Under the pieces are notes generated by a model. The model had not been told where the DNA came from, did not search any database, and saw only the letters and a list, made by a program, of their open reading frames with translations. A stretch of DNA of 64,000 nt from NCBI GenBank assembly GCA_000155435.1, contig DS990261.1, positions 398,243 through 462,242 of the forward strand, read 5' to 3'. Origin of the DNA: Clostridiales bacterium 1_7_47FAA (GTDB lineage: Bacteria > Bacillota > Clostridia > Lachnospirales > Lachnospiraceae). This document shows positions 25,413-34,555 of the stretch, one piece after another; position 1 is the stretch's first letter; every line of letters begins with the position of its first letter. Position numbers and translations under genes: made by a program.

Positions 25413-26549
25413 ATGAAGAAAGGTTTAGCAAAGAAAGCAACATCAGTCCTGCTGGCATCAGCCATGGTATTATCGCTGGCTGCATGCGGAGGCAAGAAGG
25501 CGGACGCACCGGCATCCACCGCTGCACCGGCTGCCCAGGACACCAAGGCAGAGGCTAAGGCGGAAGATACCAAGGCCCCGGAATCAGCAGAAGGCAAGAC
25601 CTACAGCATCATTTACCTGACGCCGTCCACCGCGTCCCAGTTCTGGACCTATGTGGGCATTGGGATTGAGAACGCCATGAAGGACATGGAGGAGAAGGAA
25701 GGGGTTAAGATTGAATTCTCCACCGTGGGACCGGCTGAGGAAAGCCAGACAGAGGACTATGTAACTGCATTTGAACAGTGTATTGCCAAGAAACCGGACG
25801 CAATCGTCACAGCCACCCTTGCAATCGACGCAACGGTCCCGAAGGCAAAGGAAGCAACCCAGAACGGGATCGTGCTGAACTTTGTCAACTGCGGCCTTGG
25901 GGTTGGGGACGACGGCGCCCATGAGGAGGATTACAACCAGTTCTATTACTGCTCCAATGACACCATCGGCGAGATGGCTGCCCAGGCATTCCTGGATGCA
26001 ATGGATACCAAGGGGATGGACAAGACCAAGGGAACCATCGGCATCAACATGAACGTTGAGAACGAGGCGTTGAACCACCGTATCCAGAGCTTCCGCGACT
26101 ACATGGCAGCCAATGCCCCCGAACTTACCCTGACCGATACATATTACAACGGCAACGTGGTGGAGACATCACAGGCCAATGCTGAGAATATCATTTCCAC
26201 CTTTGGTTCAGAACTGATTGGTATGTATTCCGGCAACAACATCACCGGCGACGGCGTGTGCCTGGCAGTACAGGCAGCCGGAATCGGCGACAAGATTGTT
26301 TCCGTTGCAGTTGACTCAGATGACACTGAGATTGCTGCTCTTGGAAATGGTTCCCTGGATGCAATCATTGTCCAGGATGCCTACGCACAGGGCTACAAGT
26401 GCATGGAGAATGCCATTCAGACGTTAATTAACGGGTCAAATCCAGAGTCCGCCAAACAGGTGAACTGTCCTCCTGTTGTCATCACAAGTGCCAACATGAA
26501 TGATAAGGATATGCAGGATCTCCTTGATCCGACACGTCTCAAAAAGTAA
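25413..26549 (+). CDS. Sugar ABC transporter substrate-binding lipoprotein
   Basis: 378 residues. Lipoprotein signal with lipobox L-A-A-C (Cys25), an Ala/Lys-rich linker to about residue 60, then a periplasmic-binding-protein type I domain (T-Y-S-I-I-Y-L-T-P-S-T-A-S-Q-F-W ... V-S-V-A-V-D-S-D-D). Binds the pentose outside the membrane and delivers it to the RbsAC-like complex encoded next. AGAAGGAGG precedes the ATG. A hairpin between it and the ATPase gene would let the binding protein be made in excess. Confidence 0.88.
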   Translation: MKKGLAKKATSVLLASAMVLSLAACGGKKADAPASTAAPAAQDTKAEAKAEDTKAPESAEGKTYSIIYLTPSTASQFWTYVGIGIENAMKDMEEKEGVKIEFSTVGPAEESQTEDYVTAFEQCIAKKPDAIVTATLAIDATVPKAKEATQNGIVLNFVNCGLGVGDDGAHEEDYNQFYYCSNDTIGEMAAQAFLDAMDTKGMDKTKGTIGINMNVENEALNHRIQSFRDYMAANAPELTLTDTYYNGNVVETSQANAENIISTFGSELIGMYSGNNITGDGVCLAVQAAGIGDKIVSVAVDSDDTEIAALGNGSLDAIIVQDAYAQGYKCMENAIQTLINGSNPESAKQVNCPPVVITSANMNDKDMQDLLDPTRLKK

Positions 26550-26571
26550 TCCATGGGTTTCAGTTACTGTT

Positions 26572-26604
26572 AAAAGGAGGCTGTTTTAGGACTGCCTCCT
26601 TTTT
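26572..26604 (+). terminator. Intercistronic hairpin between binding protein and ATPase genes
   Basis: AAAAGGAGGC (26572-26581) pairs perfectly with GCCTCCTTTT (26594-26603), followed by T and A. Placed inside the operon, it should act as a partial terminator or mRNA-end stabiliser favouring the binding protein. Confidence 0.7.
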
Positions 26605-26622
26605 ATAAAAGGGGATAAGTCA

Positions 26623-28131
26623 ATGCAGGATACGATTTTAAAGATTGAACATATCAGTAAGTTTTATCCCGGCGTGACGGCACTGAATGATGTCAGCTTC
26701 GAGATAAAAAAAGGCGAGGTCCGTGCACTGGTAGGCGAGAACGGAGCCGGAAAGTCCACCCTGATTAAATGTATCATGGGGGTGGAGAAGCCGGACGAGG
26801 GCCAGATTTCCATGCACTACAACGACCAGTGGATTGTGAATACAAATGCTCTGGAAGCCCAGAGCCATGGCGTTTACGCCAATTACCAGCATGTCAATAT
26901 CGCGCCTGACCTGAGCATTGCCGAGAACTATTACCTGGGCCGGCAGCCCCGCACAAAGCTGGGGGCTGTTGACTGGAGGAAAATGGCGGATGACAGCAAG
27001 AAGATTATTGACAAATTTGAGATGAACGTGGACCCCAGGGACAAGATCAGGAAGCTGCCCATTGCCATGCAGGCCATGGTGACCATCAGCAAGATTTCTG
27101 TCAATGACGACATACGGATTGTAATCTTTGACGAGCCCACGGCATTGCTTGAGAATGAAAAAGTGGAGGTGCTGTTCCGCTTCATCAAGGAGTTAAAGGA
27201 AAATGGCGTCAGTATCATCTATATTTCCCACCGTCTGGAGGAAATCATGGATATCTGCGACAGCGTGACCGTACTCAAGGATGGCACCTATGTGGATACA
27301 AAACCAATCGGCCAGGTCACCAAGGATTCCCTCATACGGATGATGGTCGGACGGGAAATGTCCGATATCTATAATATCAAACGCCAGGAGCCGGGGGAGG
27401 AAGTCCTGAGGGTGGAGGATTTCAGCGACAGCAGCCATTTTAAGGACATTAATTTTACCGTGCATAAAGGCGAGATACTGGGCTTTGTGGGCCTGGTGGG
27501 AGCCGGGCGCAGTGAGATCATGCGGGCGCTTTGCGGCGTGGAACGCAGGCTTACCGGCAATGTGTACGTCAAGGGACAGAAGGTGATTATCAAGAATCCC
27601 AGCGACGCCATGCAGCATGGAATCTGCTTTTTGACCGAGGACAGGCGCGCGGACGGACTGGCCCTCCAGCTGCCGATTAAGACGAACATCAACATGAACT
27701 CTTACGATATGATTAGCAGCCGGGGAATCATTTCCCTTAAAAAGGAGCAGGAGAGGGCGGAGGATTTCTCCAAACGTGTCAATGTAAAGACGCCCAATGT
27801 CATGCAGCTGGTGGGCAACCTTTCCGGCGGCAACCAGCAGAAAGTGGTAATCGCCAAGCTGCTCTGCCGCGACCCGGATGTGCTGATCTTCGATGAGCCG
27901 ACCGTGGGCGTGGACGTGGGCGCCAAGGAAGAAATCTATAAGCTGATGGAAAAGCTGACCGAACAGGGCAGGAGCATCATCCTTATCTCTTCCTACCTGC
28001 CGGAGGTCATGGGACTGGCGGACCGCCTCATTGTCATGGCCCAGGGAAGGATTACCGGGGAGTTTAATAAAGAAGAATTGTTGACCTTGAGAGAAGAGGA
28101 TGTCCTGCGCAGGGCGTCTGTGGAAGGTTAG
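26623..28131 (+). CDS. Sugar ABC transporter, duplicated ATP-binding subunit
   Basis: 502 residues with two ABC cassettes, as in RbsA/MglA. First Walker A G-E-N-G-A-G-K-S-T at 38-46 and Walker B I-V-I-F-D-E-P-T near 170; the first signature motif is degenerate (L-P-I-A-M-Q-A-M-V). In the second cassette the Walker A is the degenerate G-L-V-G-A-G-R-S-E, while L-S-G-G-N-Q-Q-K-V (402-410) and L-I-F-D-E-P-T are intact. This asymmetry is normal for the family. Powers uptake with the permease that follows 16 bases later. Confidence 0.9.
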   Translation: MQDTILKIEHISKFYPGVTALNDVSFEIKKGEVRALVGENGAGKSTLIKCIMGVEKPDEGQISMHYNDQWIVNTNALEAQSHGVYANYQHVNIAPDLSIAENYYLGRQPRTKLGAVDWRKMADDSKKIIDKFEMNVDPRDKIRKLPIAMQAMVTISKISVNDDIRIVIFDEPTALLENEKVEVLFRFIKELKENGVSIIYISHRLEEIMDICDSVTVLKDGTYVDTKPIGQVTKDSLIRMMVGREMSDIYNIKRQEPGEEVLRVEDFSDSSHFKDINFTVHKGEILGFVGLVGAGRSEIMRALCGVERRLTGNVYVKGQKVIIKNPSDAMQHGICFLTEDRRADGLALQLPIKTNINMNSYDMISSRGIISLKKEQERAEDFSKRVNVKTPNVMQLVGNLSGGNQQKVVIAKLLCRDPDVLIFDEPTVGVDVGAKEEIYKLMEKLTEQGRSIILISSYLPEVMGLADRLIVMAQGRITGEFNKEELLTLREEDVLRRASVEG

Positions 28132-28147
28132 TCATAGGAGGAATAGT

Positions 28148-29122
28148 ATGGGCAAGTCAAAGGTTGGAAAGGGCAGTTCGCTTACCAGTGTATTCCAGCA
28201 GACGGAATTTACGCTGGGAGTCATCATTGTGGCTTTATTTGTAATAACGTCTGTTTGTACGGATAATTTCTTTAGTGTTTACAATATAACAAACCTGATG
28301 AAGCAGTGTGCCATCATCGGCGTCCTGGCAGTGGCCCAGACCATGATCATCACCACCGGAGGGATTGATATCAGCGGCGGCGCCATCACGGGCCTTTCCT
28401 GTATGGTCCTGGCGCTGCTCCAGCGCGACACGGGCATGAACTTCTACCTGACGCTGCTGATAGCTGTCATGTTTGCCATTGCTGCTGGTTTTGCCAACGG
28501 CATCATTGTCTATGATTTCAAGGTTCCCCCCATGATTGCAACCCTGGGTATGTCCACCATCATCCGGGGTATCATCAAGATCATCAGCAAGGCCCTGACG
28601 GTCAGCGGCCTGGACGAGAGGATCCTCAACATGGGCAACAACAGCTTCTTCGGACTGCTGCCCGCCCTGGCCATCATCTGGGCGGTAGTGGCCCTGGTGG
28701 TGTTCCTGATCCTCCGCTACACGGTATTCGGAAGGAACCTGTATGTCATCGGAAGCGGCGTGGAGGTTGCCAAGCTGAGCGGTATCAAGGTCAGGAAAAT
28801 GTTCTATTCCGTCTACGCCTTTGCAGGACTGCTCTACGGCATAGCAGGCATCATGCTGGCCGCCCGTGTACAGAGCGCCCTTCCCACCGGAGGCGAGGGC
28901 TACGACATGAACGCCATTGCTGCAGCCGTAATCGGCGGCGCATCCCTTTCAGGCGGACGCGGGGCTGTCAGCGGGACCCTTCTTGGAACCATCCTGATGG
29001 TGCTCATTAACAACGCCGGCGTGCAGTTCGGGTTGAATACCCATGTGCTGGAGATTACCAGCGGCGTGCTGATCGTGTTCGCGGTCACCATGGATATGGT
29101 GAAGAACAGGAAGAAGGCATAG
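28148..29122 (+). CDS. Sugar ABC transporter permease (RbsC-like)
   Basis: 324 residues with 8-10 hydrophobic helices and the RbsC/XylH-type motifs G-I-D-I-S-G-G-A-I-T-G-L and V-I-G-G-A-S-L-S-G-G-R-G. Forms the membrane channel of the pentose importer. The ATG at 28148 has AGGAGG seven bases upstream; the in-frame start at 28100 lies inside the ATPase gene. Last gene of the ABC set. Confidence 0.88.
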   Translation: MGKSKVGKGSSLTSVFQQTEFTLGVIIVALFVITSVCTDNFFSVYNITNLMKQCAIIGVLAVAQTMIITTGGIDISGGAITGLSCMVLALLQRDTGMNFYLTLLIAVMFAIAAGFANGIIVYDFKVPPMIATLGMSTIIRGIIKIISKALTVSGLDERILNMGNNSFFGLLPALAIIWAVVALVVFLILRYTVFGRNLYVIGSGVEVAKLSGIKVRKMFYSVYAFAGLLYGIAGIMLAARVQSALPTGGEGYDMNAIAAAVIGGASLSGGRGAVSGTLLGTILMVLINNAGVQFGLNTHVLEITSGVLIVFAVTMDMVKNRKKA

Positions 29123-29183
29123 GACGGCGGTATGGAAGGCTGCATAGGACAGCAGCATGGGAGGCCGCATAGGACGGCGGTAT
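29117..29183 (+). repeat. 17-bp direct repeat at permease end
   Basis: GCATAGGACGGCGGTAT occurs at 29117-29133 (across the permease stop) and at 29167-29183, with a degenerate copy between them. The 260-base gap it sits in holds no gene. Confidence 0.6.
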
Positions 29184-29386
29184 AGGACGGCAGATGGTTG
29201 GTGCGGTTATGGACTGGGGCAGTTTCCAGACATGGCCGCACCTGTTTTTTATGGAAAAGCAGATGGAAAAGGATTGACGTCCGGCTCCGGGCAAAGTATA
29301 GTAGGAGATATTTGGATATGGAGCGGACAGGCAGGACATGCGCAGGACGCCCCATAGGATTTACAGCAAGCCGGAGGAGGACATGC

Positions 29387-30586
29387 ATGTCTTTAAGCAG
29401 CAATTACAATTGTACCCTGAAAGCCAGCTACACAGGCTATGTGGTACAGGCCATTGTCAATAATTTTGCGCCCCTGTTATTCCTTACGTTCCAGGGCGCG
29501 TTCGGGATATCCCTGGGGAGGATTACCCTGTTAGTGACCGTGAATTTTGGGATTCAGCTGCTGGTAGACCTTCTGTCCGCCAGGTTTGTGGACCGTATCG
29601 GCTACCGCACCTGTATTGTTGCGGCCCATATCTTTGCGGCTGCGGGATTGGCGGGACTGGCCTTTATCCCGGACCTGGTGCCCGGGCATTTTGCGGGCCT
29701 TGTGGTGTGCGTGTGCCTGTATGCAATCGGGGGAGGGATAATCGAGGTGCTGATCAGCCCCATCGTGGAGGCGTGCCCTACCGGTAAGAAGGATGCGGCC
29801 ATGAGCCTTCTGCACTCCTTTTACTGCTGGGGGGCGGTTGCGGTGGTGCTTGGCTCCACCCTGTTCTTTACCGTGGCAGGAGTGGGAAACTGGCGGATCC
29901 TGGCGCTTTTGTGGGCACTGGTCCCTGCTGTCAATGCGCTGGTTTTTGCCAGGGTTCCGATTCTTTCATTGGTGGAGGACGGTGATGGGATGGGAATCCG
30001 GGAACTGGCGGGAAACCGGGTGTTCTGGCTGTTTGCATTTATCTTTGTCTGCGCAGGTGCTTCGGAACAGGCCATGAGCCAGTGGGCTTCCGCCTTTGCG
30101 GAGTCAGGGCTTAAGGTATCCAAAACCATGGGGGACCTGGCCGGTCCCTGTATGTTTTCCGTGCTTATGGGATTATCCAGGGCGTTGTATGCCAGATACA
30201 GCGAGAAGATCCAGCTGCCTGTTTTTATGACCATCAGCGCCCTGCTGTGCGTGTTCAGCTATCTGCTGGCCGCCTATGGGCCTGACCCGGCCCTGGCGCT
30301 TTTGGGCTGCAGTCTGTGCGGGCTTTCCGTGGGAATCCTGTGGCCGGGCGCATTTTCCCTTGCATCGGCCAGCTGTCCCAGGGGAGGCACTGCCATGTTC
30401 GCGCTTCTGGCCCTGGCAGGCGACTTGGGATGCTCTGCCGGTCCCACGCTGGTGGGTCTGGTGTCAGGGGCGGCAGAGGGCGGCATGAAAGCCGGACTGG
30501 CTGTGGCTGCCTGGATCCCGGCTGTGCTGGTATTGGGGCTGCTCCGTGTCATGCGTGGGGGACGAAAAAAGGAATATAATCAATAA
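29387..30586 (+). CDS. MFS transporter, fucose-permease-like
   Basis: 399 residues, 12 membrane helices, with the MFS A-motif-like D-R-I-G-Y-R-T after helix 2 and the I-G-G-G-I-I-E-V-L-I-S-P-I-V-E-A block of the FucP/FGHS-like group. AGGAGG lies six bases before ATG 29387. It follows the ABC permease on the same strand after a 264-base gap with repeats, so it may have its own promoter. Salmonella deoxyribose use pairs an MFS permease with a deoxyribokinase, so this may be a second, low-affinity route for the same sugar; the substrate is inferred. Confidence 0.8.
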   Translation: MSLSSNYNCTLKASYTGYVVQAIVNNFAPLLFLTFQGAFGISLGRITLLVTVNFGIQLLVDLLSARFVDRIGYRTCIVAAHIFAAAGLAGLAFIPDLVPGHFAGLVVCVCLYAIGGGIIEVLISPIVEACPTGKKDAAMSLLHSFYCWGAVAVVLGSTLFFTVAGVGNWRILALLWALVPAVNALVFARVPILSLVEDGDGMGIRELAGNRVFWLFAFIFVCAGASEQAMSQWASAFAESGLKVSKTMGDLAGPCMFSVLMGLSRALYARYSEKIQLPVFMTISALLCVFSYLLAAYGPDPALALLGCSLCGLSVGILWPGAFSLASASCPRGGTAMFALLALAGDLGCSAGPTLVGLVSGAAEGGMKAGLAVAAWIPAVLVLGLLRVMRGGRKKEYNQ

Positions 30587-30649
30587 TTGGATAATATGGG
30601 GAGGGGATTTTCAAGGTAATTTGTAAATAACTGTATGCTTCCATAAAAT

Positions 30650-30677
30650 TTTACACATACTTTACATAGACTTTACA
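30650..30677 (+). promoter_or_regulatory. PhoP-type triple TTTACA repeat
   Basis: TTTACA starts at 30650, 30661 and 30672, an exact 11-bp period with 5-bp spacers, as in Gram-positive PhoP boxes. It lies 20 bases upstream of the -35 of the promoter serving a Na/Pi cotransporter gene. Confidence 0.7.
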
Positions 30678-30696
30678 TTGGGGGCGGGAAGCCATA

Positions 30697-30725
30697 TTGA
30701 CGATATATGAAATATCCCGTATAAT
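30697..30725 (+). promoter_or_regulatory. Promoter of the Na/Pi cotransporter gene
   Basis: TTGACG (30697-30702), 17-base spacer and TATAAT (30720-30725). Transcription would start near 30732 and leave an untranslated leader of about 240 bases. Confidence 0.7.
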
Positions 30726-30744
30726 GAGTATGTGTTAAGAATAA

Positions 30745-30886
30745 GTAAAGATTTGATAAACAACAGGAAAAGAGGCTACAGATTATCATGAAATCCGCCC
30801 ACCTGAATGGACGCCGCAACTGTGCGATATAGAAGGCATGACCTGCGATCTTTTAACCGAAGATGGCGGGCCCTGCCTTATTTTTG
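30745..30886 (+). ncRNA. Candidate divergent cobalamin riboswitch in nptA leader
   Basis: The leader contains, in the order of cobalamin riboswitch cores, A-T-G-A-A-A-T-C-C (30788-30796), G-G-A-C-G-C-C-G-C-A-A-C-T-G-T-G (30809-30824; compare the B12-box context) and G-A-A-G-G-C-A-T-G-A-C-C-T-G-C (30832-30846). A closing stem AAAGAT (30747-30752) / ATCTTT (30848-30853) fits. The 3' strand of that stem can instead pair in ATCTT...AAGAT followed by a GC-rich segment and TTATTTTT, a possible switch. The motifs are imperfect (no clean GGGAA), so this is a hypothesis read by eye. Confidence 0.45.
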
Positions 30887-30973
30887 CGCCATTTTTACCT
30901 GGGCATTCCGGTGTTATCCATATAATGATAATGTAGGAGCTTTCCTATCCTCTTAAACAAAAGGAGAAAACAC

Positions 30974-32641
30974 ATGGGAGTAGAATTGGTATTAAGCCTG
31001 CTTGGAGGTCTGGCGCTGTTCATGTACGGCATGCAGATGATGAGCAGTAATCTGGAGGCGGTGGCCGGCAACCGGATGAAACAGATATTGGAACGTCTCA
31101 CAGCCAACCGCTTTTTGGGTGTGCTGGTGGGAGCGGGGATAACGGCTTTGATCCAGTCCTCATCGGCAACCACGGTCATGACGGTGGGGTTTGTTAATTC
31201 AGGCCTGATGACGCTTAAGCAGGCTGTCTGGATCATCATGGGCGCCAATGTGGGTACCACCATTACCGGACAGCTGATTGCCCTGGACATCGGGGCCCTT
31301 GCGCCGCTGATTGCATTTGTGGGCGTCATGCTCCTGATTTTCATGAAGAACAAAAAGGTCCAGCATGTGGGCGGCATCATTGCAGGTATCGGCGTGCTGT
31401 TCATCGGAATGGGGATGATGAGCGATGCCATGGTCCCGCTCCGGGATTCCCAGACATTCATCCATATGGTAACCAAGTTCTCCAATCCCATCCTGGGAAT
31501 CCTGGTAGGCGCTGTGTTCACGGCGGTAATCCAGTCCTCCTCAGCTTCCGTCGGCATCCTCCAGGCGCTGGCCATGGGAGGGGTGATTGATATCCACAGC
31601 GCGGTGTTCGTGCTCTTCGGACAGAACATCGGTACCTGTATCACGGCTCTTTTGGCAAGCGTGGGAACGAGCAGGAATGCCAAGAGGACAACGGTCATCC
31701 ATCTGATGTTTAATGTGATTGGAACCACGCTGTTTGTGATTCTGTGCATCCTTACGCCGTTTACGGATTTCGTGGCAGGCCTGACCCCGGGCAACCCGGT
31801 GGCGCAGATTGCCAATGTCCATACGATATTCAATGTAAGCACCACGCTGATCCTGCTGCCCTTCGGCACCCTGCTGGAGCGGATTGCCATTGCAATCCTT
31901 CCTGACAGGCAGGTTCCTGTGAAGGATGCGGACCGGTGGTTCGAGGACCTTATGGCTTCCAAACATCATCTGGGCGTGTCTACCATTGCAATTAACCAGA
32001 TTCATGATGAGATTACCCTTATGATGGATGTGGCTGCCAGGAATGTATCGGAAAGCTTCATGGCGGTTGCCAACGGGACTGGCAAGGAGGGAATCCAGGG
32101 GATTGAGGAGAGGGAAGAAGAGATTGACCTTAGCAATGTAAGGATTTCCAAGAAAATATCCAAAATCCTGGTACTGGACCAGACGCCAAAGGATGTGGAT
32201 ACCTTAAACCGTATGTATTCCATTCTGGGAAATATCGAGCGGATTGGGGACCACGCCATGAACCTGGCTGAGTACGCGGAAACCATAGAGCAGAAGAGCC
32301 TGGCATTCTCCGGTTATGCCAAAAAGGAGTTCCAGGTTATGGAAGAAACCTGCCGGGAGGGCATGGAGCTTCTGCGCATGGCTGCACAGGGGAATCCGGA
32401 ATTTAAACTGTCGACGGCTGAGGAGATTGAACAGCGCATTGACGATATCACCCTGAAGTTCCGCCAGAACCAGATTGACCGTATGAGGGACGGGAACTGC
32501 AATGTGGAATCCTCCATCCTGTATTCGGAAATGCTGACGGATTATGAAAGGATCGGGGACCATATGCTGAACATTGCCCAGGCCTATGCTGCCATTGAAT
32601 GGTCCGGGGACAGGGGACAGACAGCGGCGGCGATTGCTTAA
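30974..32641 (+). CDS. Na/Pi-cotransporter family protein with PhoU domain
   Basis: 555 residues. The membrane half (about 1-330) has the duplicated Na/Pi-cotransporter signature: Q-S-S-S-A-T-T-V-M near 56 and Q-S-S-S-A-S-V-G-I near 180, each followed by a G-A-N-V-G-T-T / G-Q-N-I-G-T-C motif. The C-terminal 200 residues are PhoU-like helices (I-G-N-I-E-R-I-G-D-H-A-M-N-L-A; Y-E-R-I-G-D-H-M-L-N-I-A). Full length for the NptA/YjbB group; it moves phosphate with sodium. AAGGAG precedes the ATG. The upstream PhoP-type repeat argues for phosphate-starvation control. Confidence 0.9.
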   Translation: MGVELVLSLLGGLALFMYGMQMMSSNLEAVAGNRMKQILERLTANRFLGVLVGAGITALIQSSSATTVMTVGFVNSGLMTLKQAVWIIMGANVGTTITGQLIALDIGALAPLIAFVGVMLLIFMKNKKVQHVGGIIAGIGVLFIGMGMMSDAMVPLRDSQTFIHMVTKFSNPILGILVGAVFTAVIQSSSASVGILQALAMGGVIDIHSAVFVLFGQNIGTCITALLASVGTSRNAKRTTVIHLMFNVIGTTLFVILCILTPFTDFVAGLTPGNPVAQIANVHTIFNVSTTLILLPFGTLLERIAIAILPDRQVPVKDADRWFEDLMASKHHLGVSTIAINQIHDEITLMMDVAARNVSESFMAVANGTGKEGIQGIEEREEEIDLSNVRISKKISKILVLDQTPKDVDTLNRMYSILGNIERIGDHAMNLAEYAETIEQKSLAFSGYAKKEFQVMEETCREGMELLRMAAQGNPEFKLSTAEEIEQRIDDITLKFRQNQIDRMRDGNCNVESSILYSEMLTDYERIGDHMLNIAQAYAAIEWSGDRGQTAAAIA

Positions 32642-32670
32642 GGACATGGCTGCATGGCATGTCCGGAATA

Positions 32671-32716
32671 AAAAGAACGGCTTTCAGGAAAATAGATTCC
32701 TGAAAGCCGTTCTTTT
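32671..32716. terminator. Bidirectional 20-bp hairpin terminator
   Basis: AAAAGAACGGCTTTCAGGAA (32671-32690) is perfectly complementary to 32697-32716, with a six-base loop and T runs on both strands. It separates the Na/Pi gene from the convergent TRIC-like gene. Confidence 0.9.
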
Positions 32717-32756
32717 ATGGGTGTGCGCCCGGCGGCGCACGTTTCTAACCGGAAAC

Positions 32757-33422
32757 TCACGGCTGCTTCTTTGTTGCGGTAGGAAGGTTCCAGCAGTACC
32801 TGGTGGCCAGCATTCGTATCAGGATGACCAGCAGCGCGCTTATGATCATGGACGCATCCCCTGTGATCCAGTCAGCCAGGAACACATAACACAAGGCCCC
32901 TGCAATGGATGCGCTGGCATACACATGCTTGCGCAGGATATAGGGGGTCTGGCCCGCCATGATATCCCTGAGTACACCGCCCCCGACCCCAGTAAGCACG
33001 CCCAGGAAAACGGACAGGAAATGATAGTCCCCATATCCTGCCAGCACGGCTGTATCGATTCCTGTAACCGTAAATGCCGCCAGCCCCACGGCGTCAAAAA
33101 TGTTCATCATTTTCTCATAGGAGGCAATGTAACGGCTCTCCAGTATCCTCTGGTTCAGCCTTACGACGATGAACAGTGCAAGGACGGTTATGAAAGCAGC
33201 CATCACATAGACCGGGTTCATGAAAAGGCCGGGCGGGACATTGCCCAGTATGATATCCCTGAGCATACCGCCTCCCACCGCGGTGGTGACGCCAAGGACC
33301 ACGACGCCTAACAGATCCAGCTGCTGCTTGATGGCCACCATGGCGCCGGAGGAGGCAAAGGCAACGGTTCCTATTACCTCGATAATGAAAAAGATTGATA
33401 CATGAAATTCCATAAGATTCAT
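32757..33422 (-). CDS. Trimeric intracellular cation channel-like (UPF0126) protein
   Basis: 221 residues with seven hydrophobic helices in two pseudo-repeats, each bearing the family motif G-G-G-M-L-R-D-I-I-L-G-N-V-P-P (about 50-64) and G-G-G-V-L-R-D-I-M-A-G-Q-T-P (about 138-151). Prokaryotic UPF0126/YadS-YicG proteins share the TRIC channel fold; transport of glycine or monovalent cations has been proposed for relatives. Full length. Single gene between a strong terminator and asnA. Confidence 0.87.
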   Translation of the reverse strand: MNLMEFHVSIFFIIEVIGTVAFASSGAMVAIKQQLDLLGVVVLGVTTAVGGGMLRDIILGNVPPGLFMNPVYVMAAFITVLALFIVVRLNQRILESRYIASYEKMMNIFDAVGLAAFTVTGIDTAVLAGYGDYHFLSVFLGVLTGVGGGVLRDIMAGQTPYILRKHVYASASIAGALCYVFLADWITGDASMIISALLVILIRMLATRYCWNLPTATKKQP

Positions 33423-33462
33423 TCTATCCTTCGTACTGTTTATTGAATACAGCAGGAAAATC

Positions 33463-34470
33463 CTATAACAGGAAAATGTTGTGCTGTCTGCACATTTCCC
33501 TCATATCTTTTGGCCAGATACTGGCCTGTACCTCGCCGATATGGGCGCGGTCCAGTAAAAGCATGCACAGGCGTGACTGTCCGATTCCGCCGCCGATGGT
33601 GTAGGGCAGTTCGCCGTTTAAGAGCATCTTATGGTAGGGAAGGCTTCTGCGCTCTTCGCATCCGGCCTTTTTAAGCTGTTCCTCCAGGGCTTTCTCATCC
33701 ACGCGGATTCCCATGCTGGAAATCTCCAGGGCGCAGTTTAAGTGTTCAAACCAGAACAGGATATCACCGTTCAGGCTCCAGTCATCATAGTCAGGCGCCC
33801 GCCCGTCATGGGGCATACCGCCCGCAAGCCTGTCGCCGATCTGCATCAGGAACACACATCCATGCTCCTTTGTGATCAGGTTCTCCCTCTCCTTGGGAGT
33901 GCTGTCAGGATACAGATCCTCCAGCTCCTGGGTGGTGATGAAGAAAATGTCCTTGGGAAGGTGCTTTACCGCTTCCGGATATTTGTACCACACCTCGTGC
34001 TGCATGTGCTTGATGATTTTGAATATCTCACGGACCGTGTCCATCAGGGTATCCAGGTTCCTCTGTTCCTTTGTAATCACACGTTCCCAGTCCCACTGGT
34101 CCACATAGCAGGAGTGCAGGTTATCCAGCTCCTCATCCCTGCGGATTGCGTTCATGTTGGTGTAAAGGCCTTCGCCGGGTTTAAAGCCGTACTCCTTAAG
34201 GGCCATACGTTTCCACTTGGCGAGGGAGTGGACAACCTCCAGGGTCTCGCCGGGAAGACCCAGCATATCAAAGTCCACGGGCCTCTCCGTGCCGTTCAGG
34301 TTATCGTTAAGACCGCTGCTGCGCTCCACAAACAGGGGGGCGGAAATCCTCTCCAGGTGCATTTCCCGTCCCATCTCTTTCTGGAACGTGTCACGTATGT
34401 ATTTGATTGCGTCCTGTGTCTCCCGGATGGTAAGCCGGGGGTCATAGTTTTCAGGTAAAATCAGTTCCAT
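33463..34470 (-). CDS. asnA: Aspartate--ammonia ligase
   Basis: 335 residues. Matches AsnA, an aminoacyl-tRNA-synthetase-like enzyme making asparagine from aspartate, ammonia and ATP in the cytoplasm. Characteristic segments: [24 protein letters not shown] (about 43-65), [11 protein letters not shown] and the closing [14 protein letters not shown]. Typical length. GGAGG precedes the ATG. No amino-acid-specific T-box was recognised in the short upstream region. Confidence 0.93.
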   Translation of the reverse strand: MELILPENYDPRLTIRETQDAIKYIRDTFQKEMGREMHLERISAPLFVERSSGLNDNLNGTERPVDFDMLGLPGETLEVVHSLAKWKRMALKEYGFKPGEGLYTNMNAIRRDEELDNLHSCYVDQWDWERVITKEQRNLDTLMDTVREIFKIIKHMQHEVWYKYPEAVKHLPKDIFFITTQELEDLYPDSTPKERENLITKEHGCVFLMQIGDRLAGGMPHDGRAPDYDDWSLNGDILFWFEHLNCALEISSMGIRVDEKALEEQLKKAGCEERRSLPYHKMLLNGELPYTIGGGIGQSRLCMLLLDRAHIGEVQASIWPKDMREMCRQHNIFLL

Positions 34471-34555
34471 CTAAATGATCCTCCAATTATCGATTTACAT
34501 ATGTTTCTTATGGTATCATTAATGGGAAAAAGGTGCAAGGGCTAAAAATAAAAAA

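Noticed and set aside
30789-30830. 13-codon upstream reading frame in the nptA leader as a leader peptide
   Set aside because: It has no ribosome site and its bases coincide with the structured riboswitch-like core; coding potential is unsupported.
30895-31962. Long minus-strand frame opposite the Na/Pi cotransporter gene (355 codons)
   Set aside because: It is fully antisense to a well-conserved gene, its translation has no recognisable motif or membrane pattern, and no ribosome site precedes it. It follows from the codon bias of the real gene.
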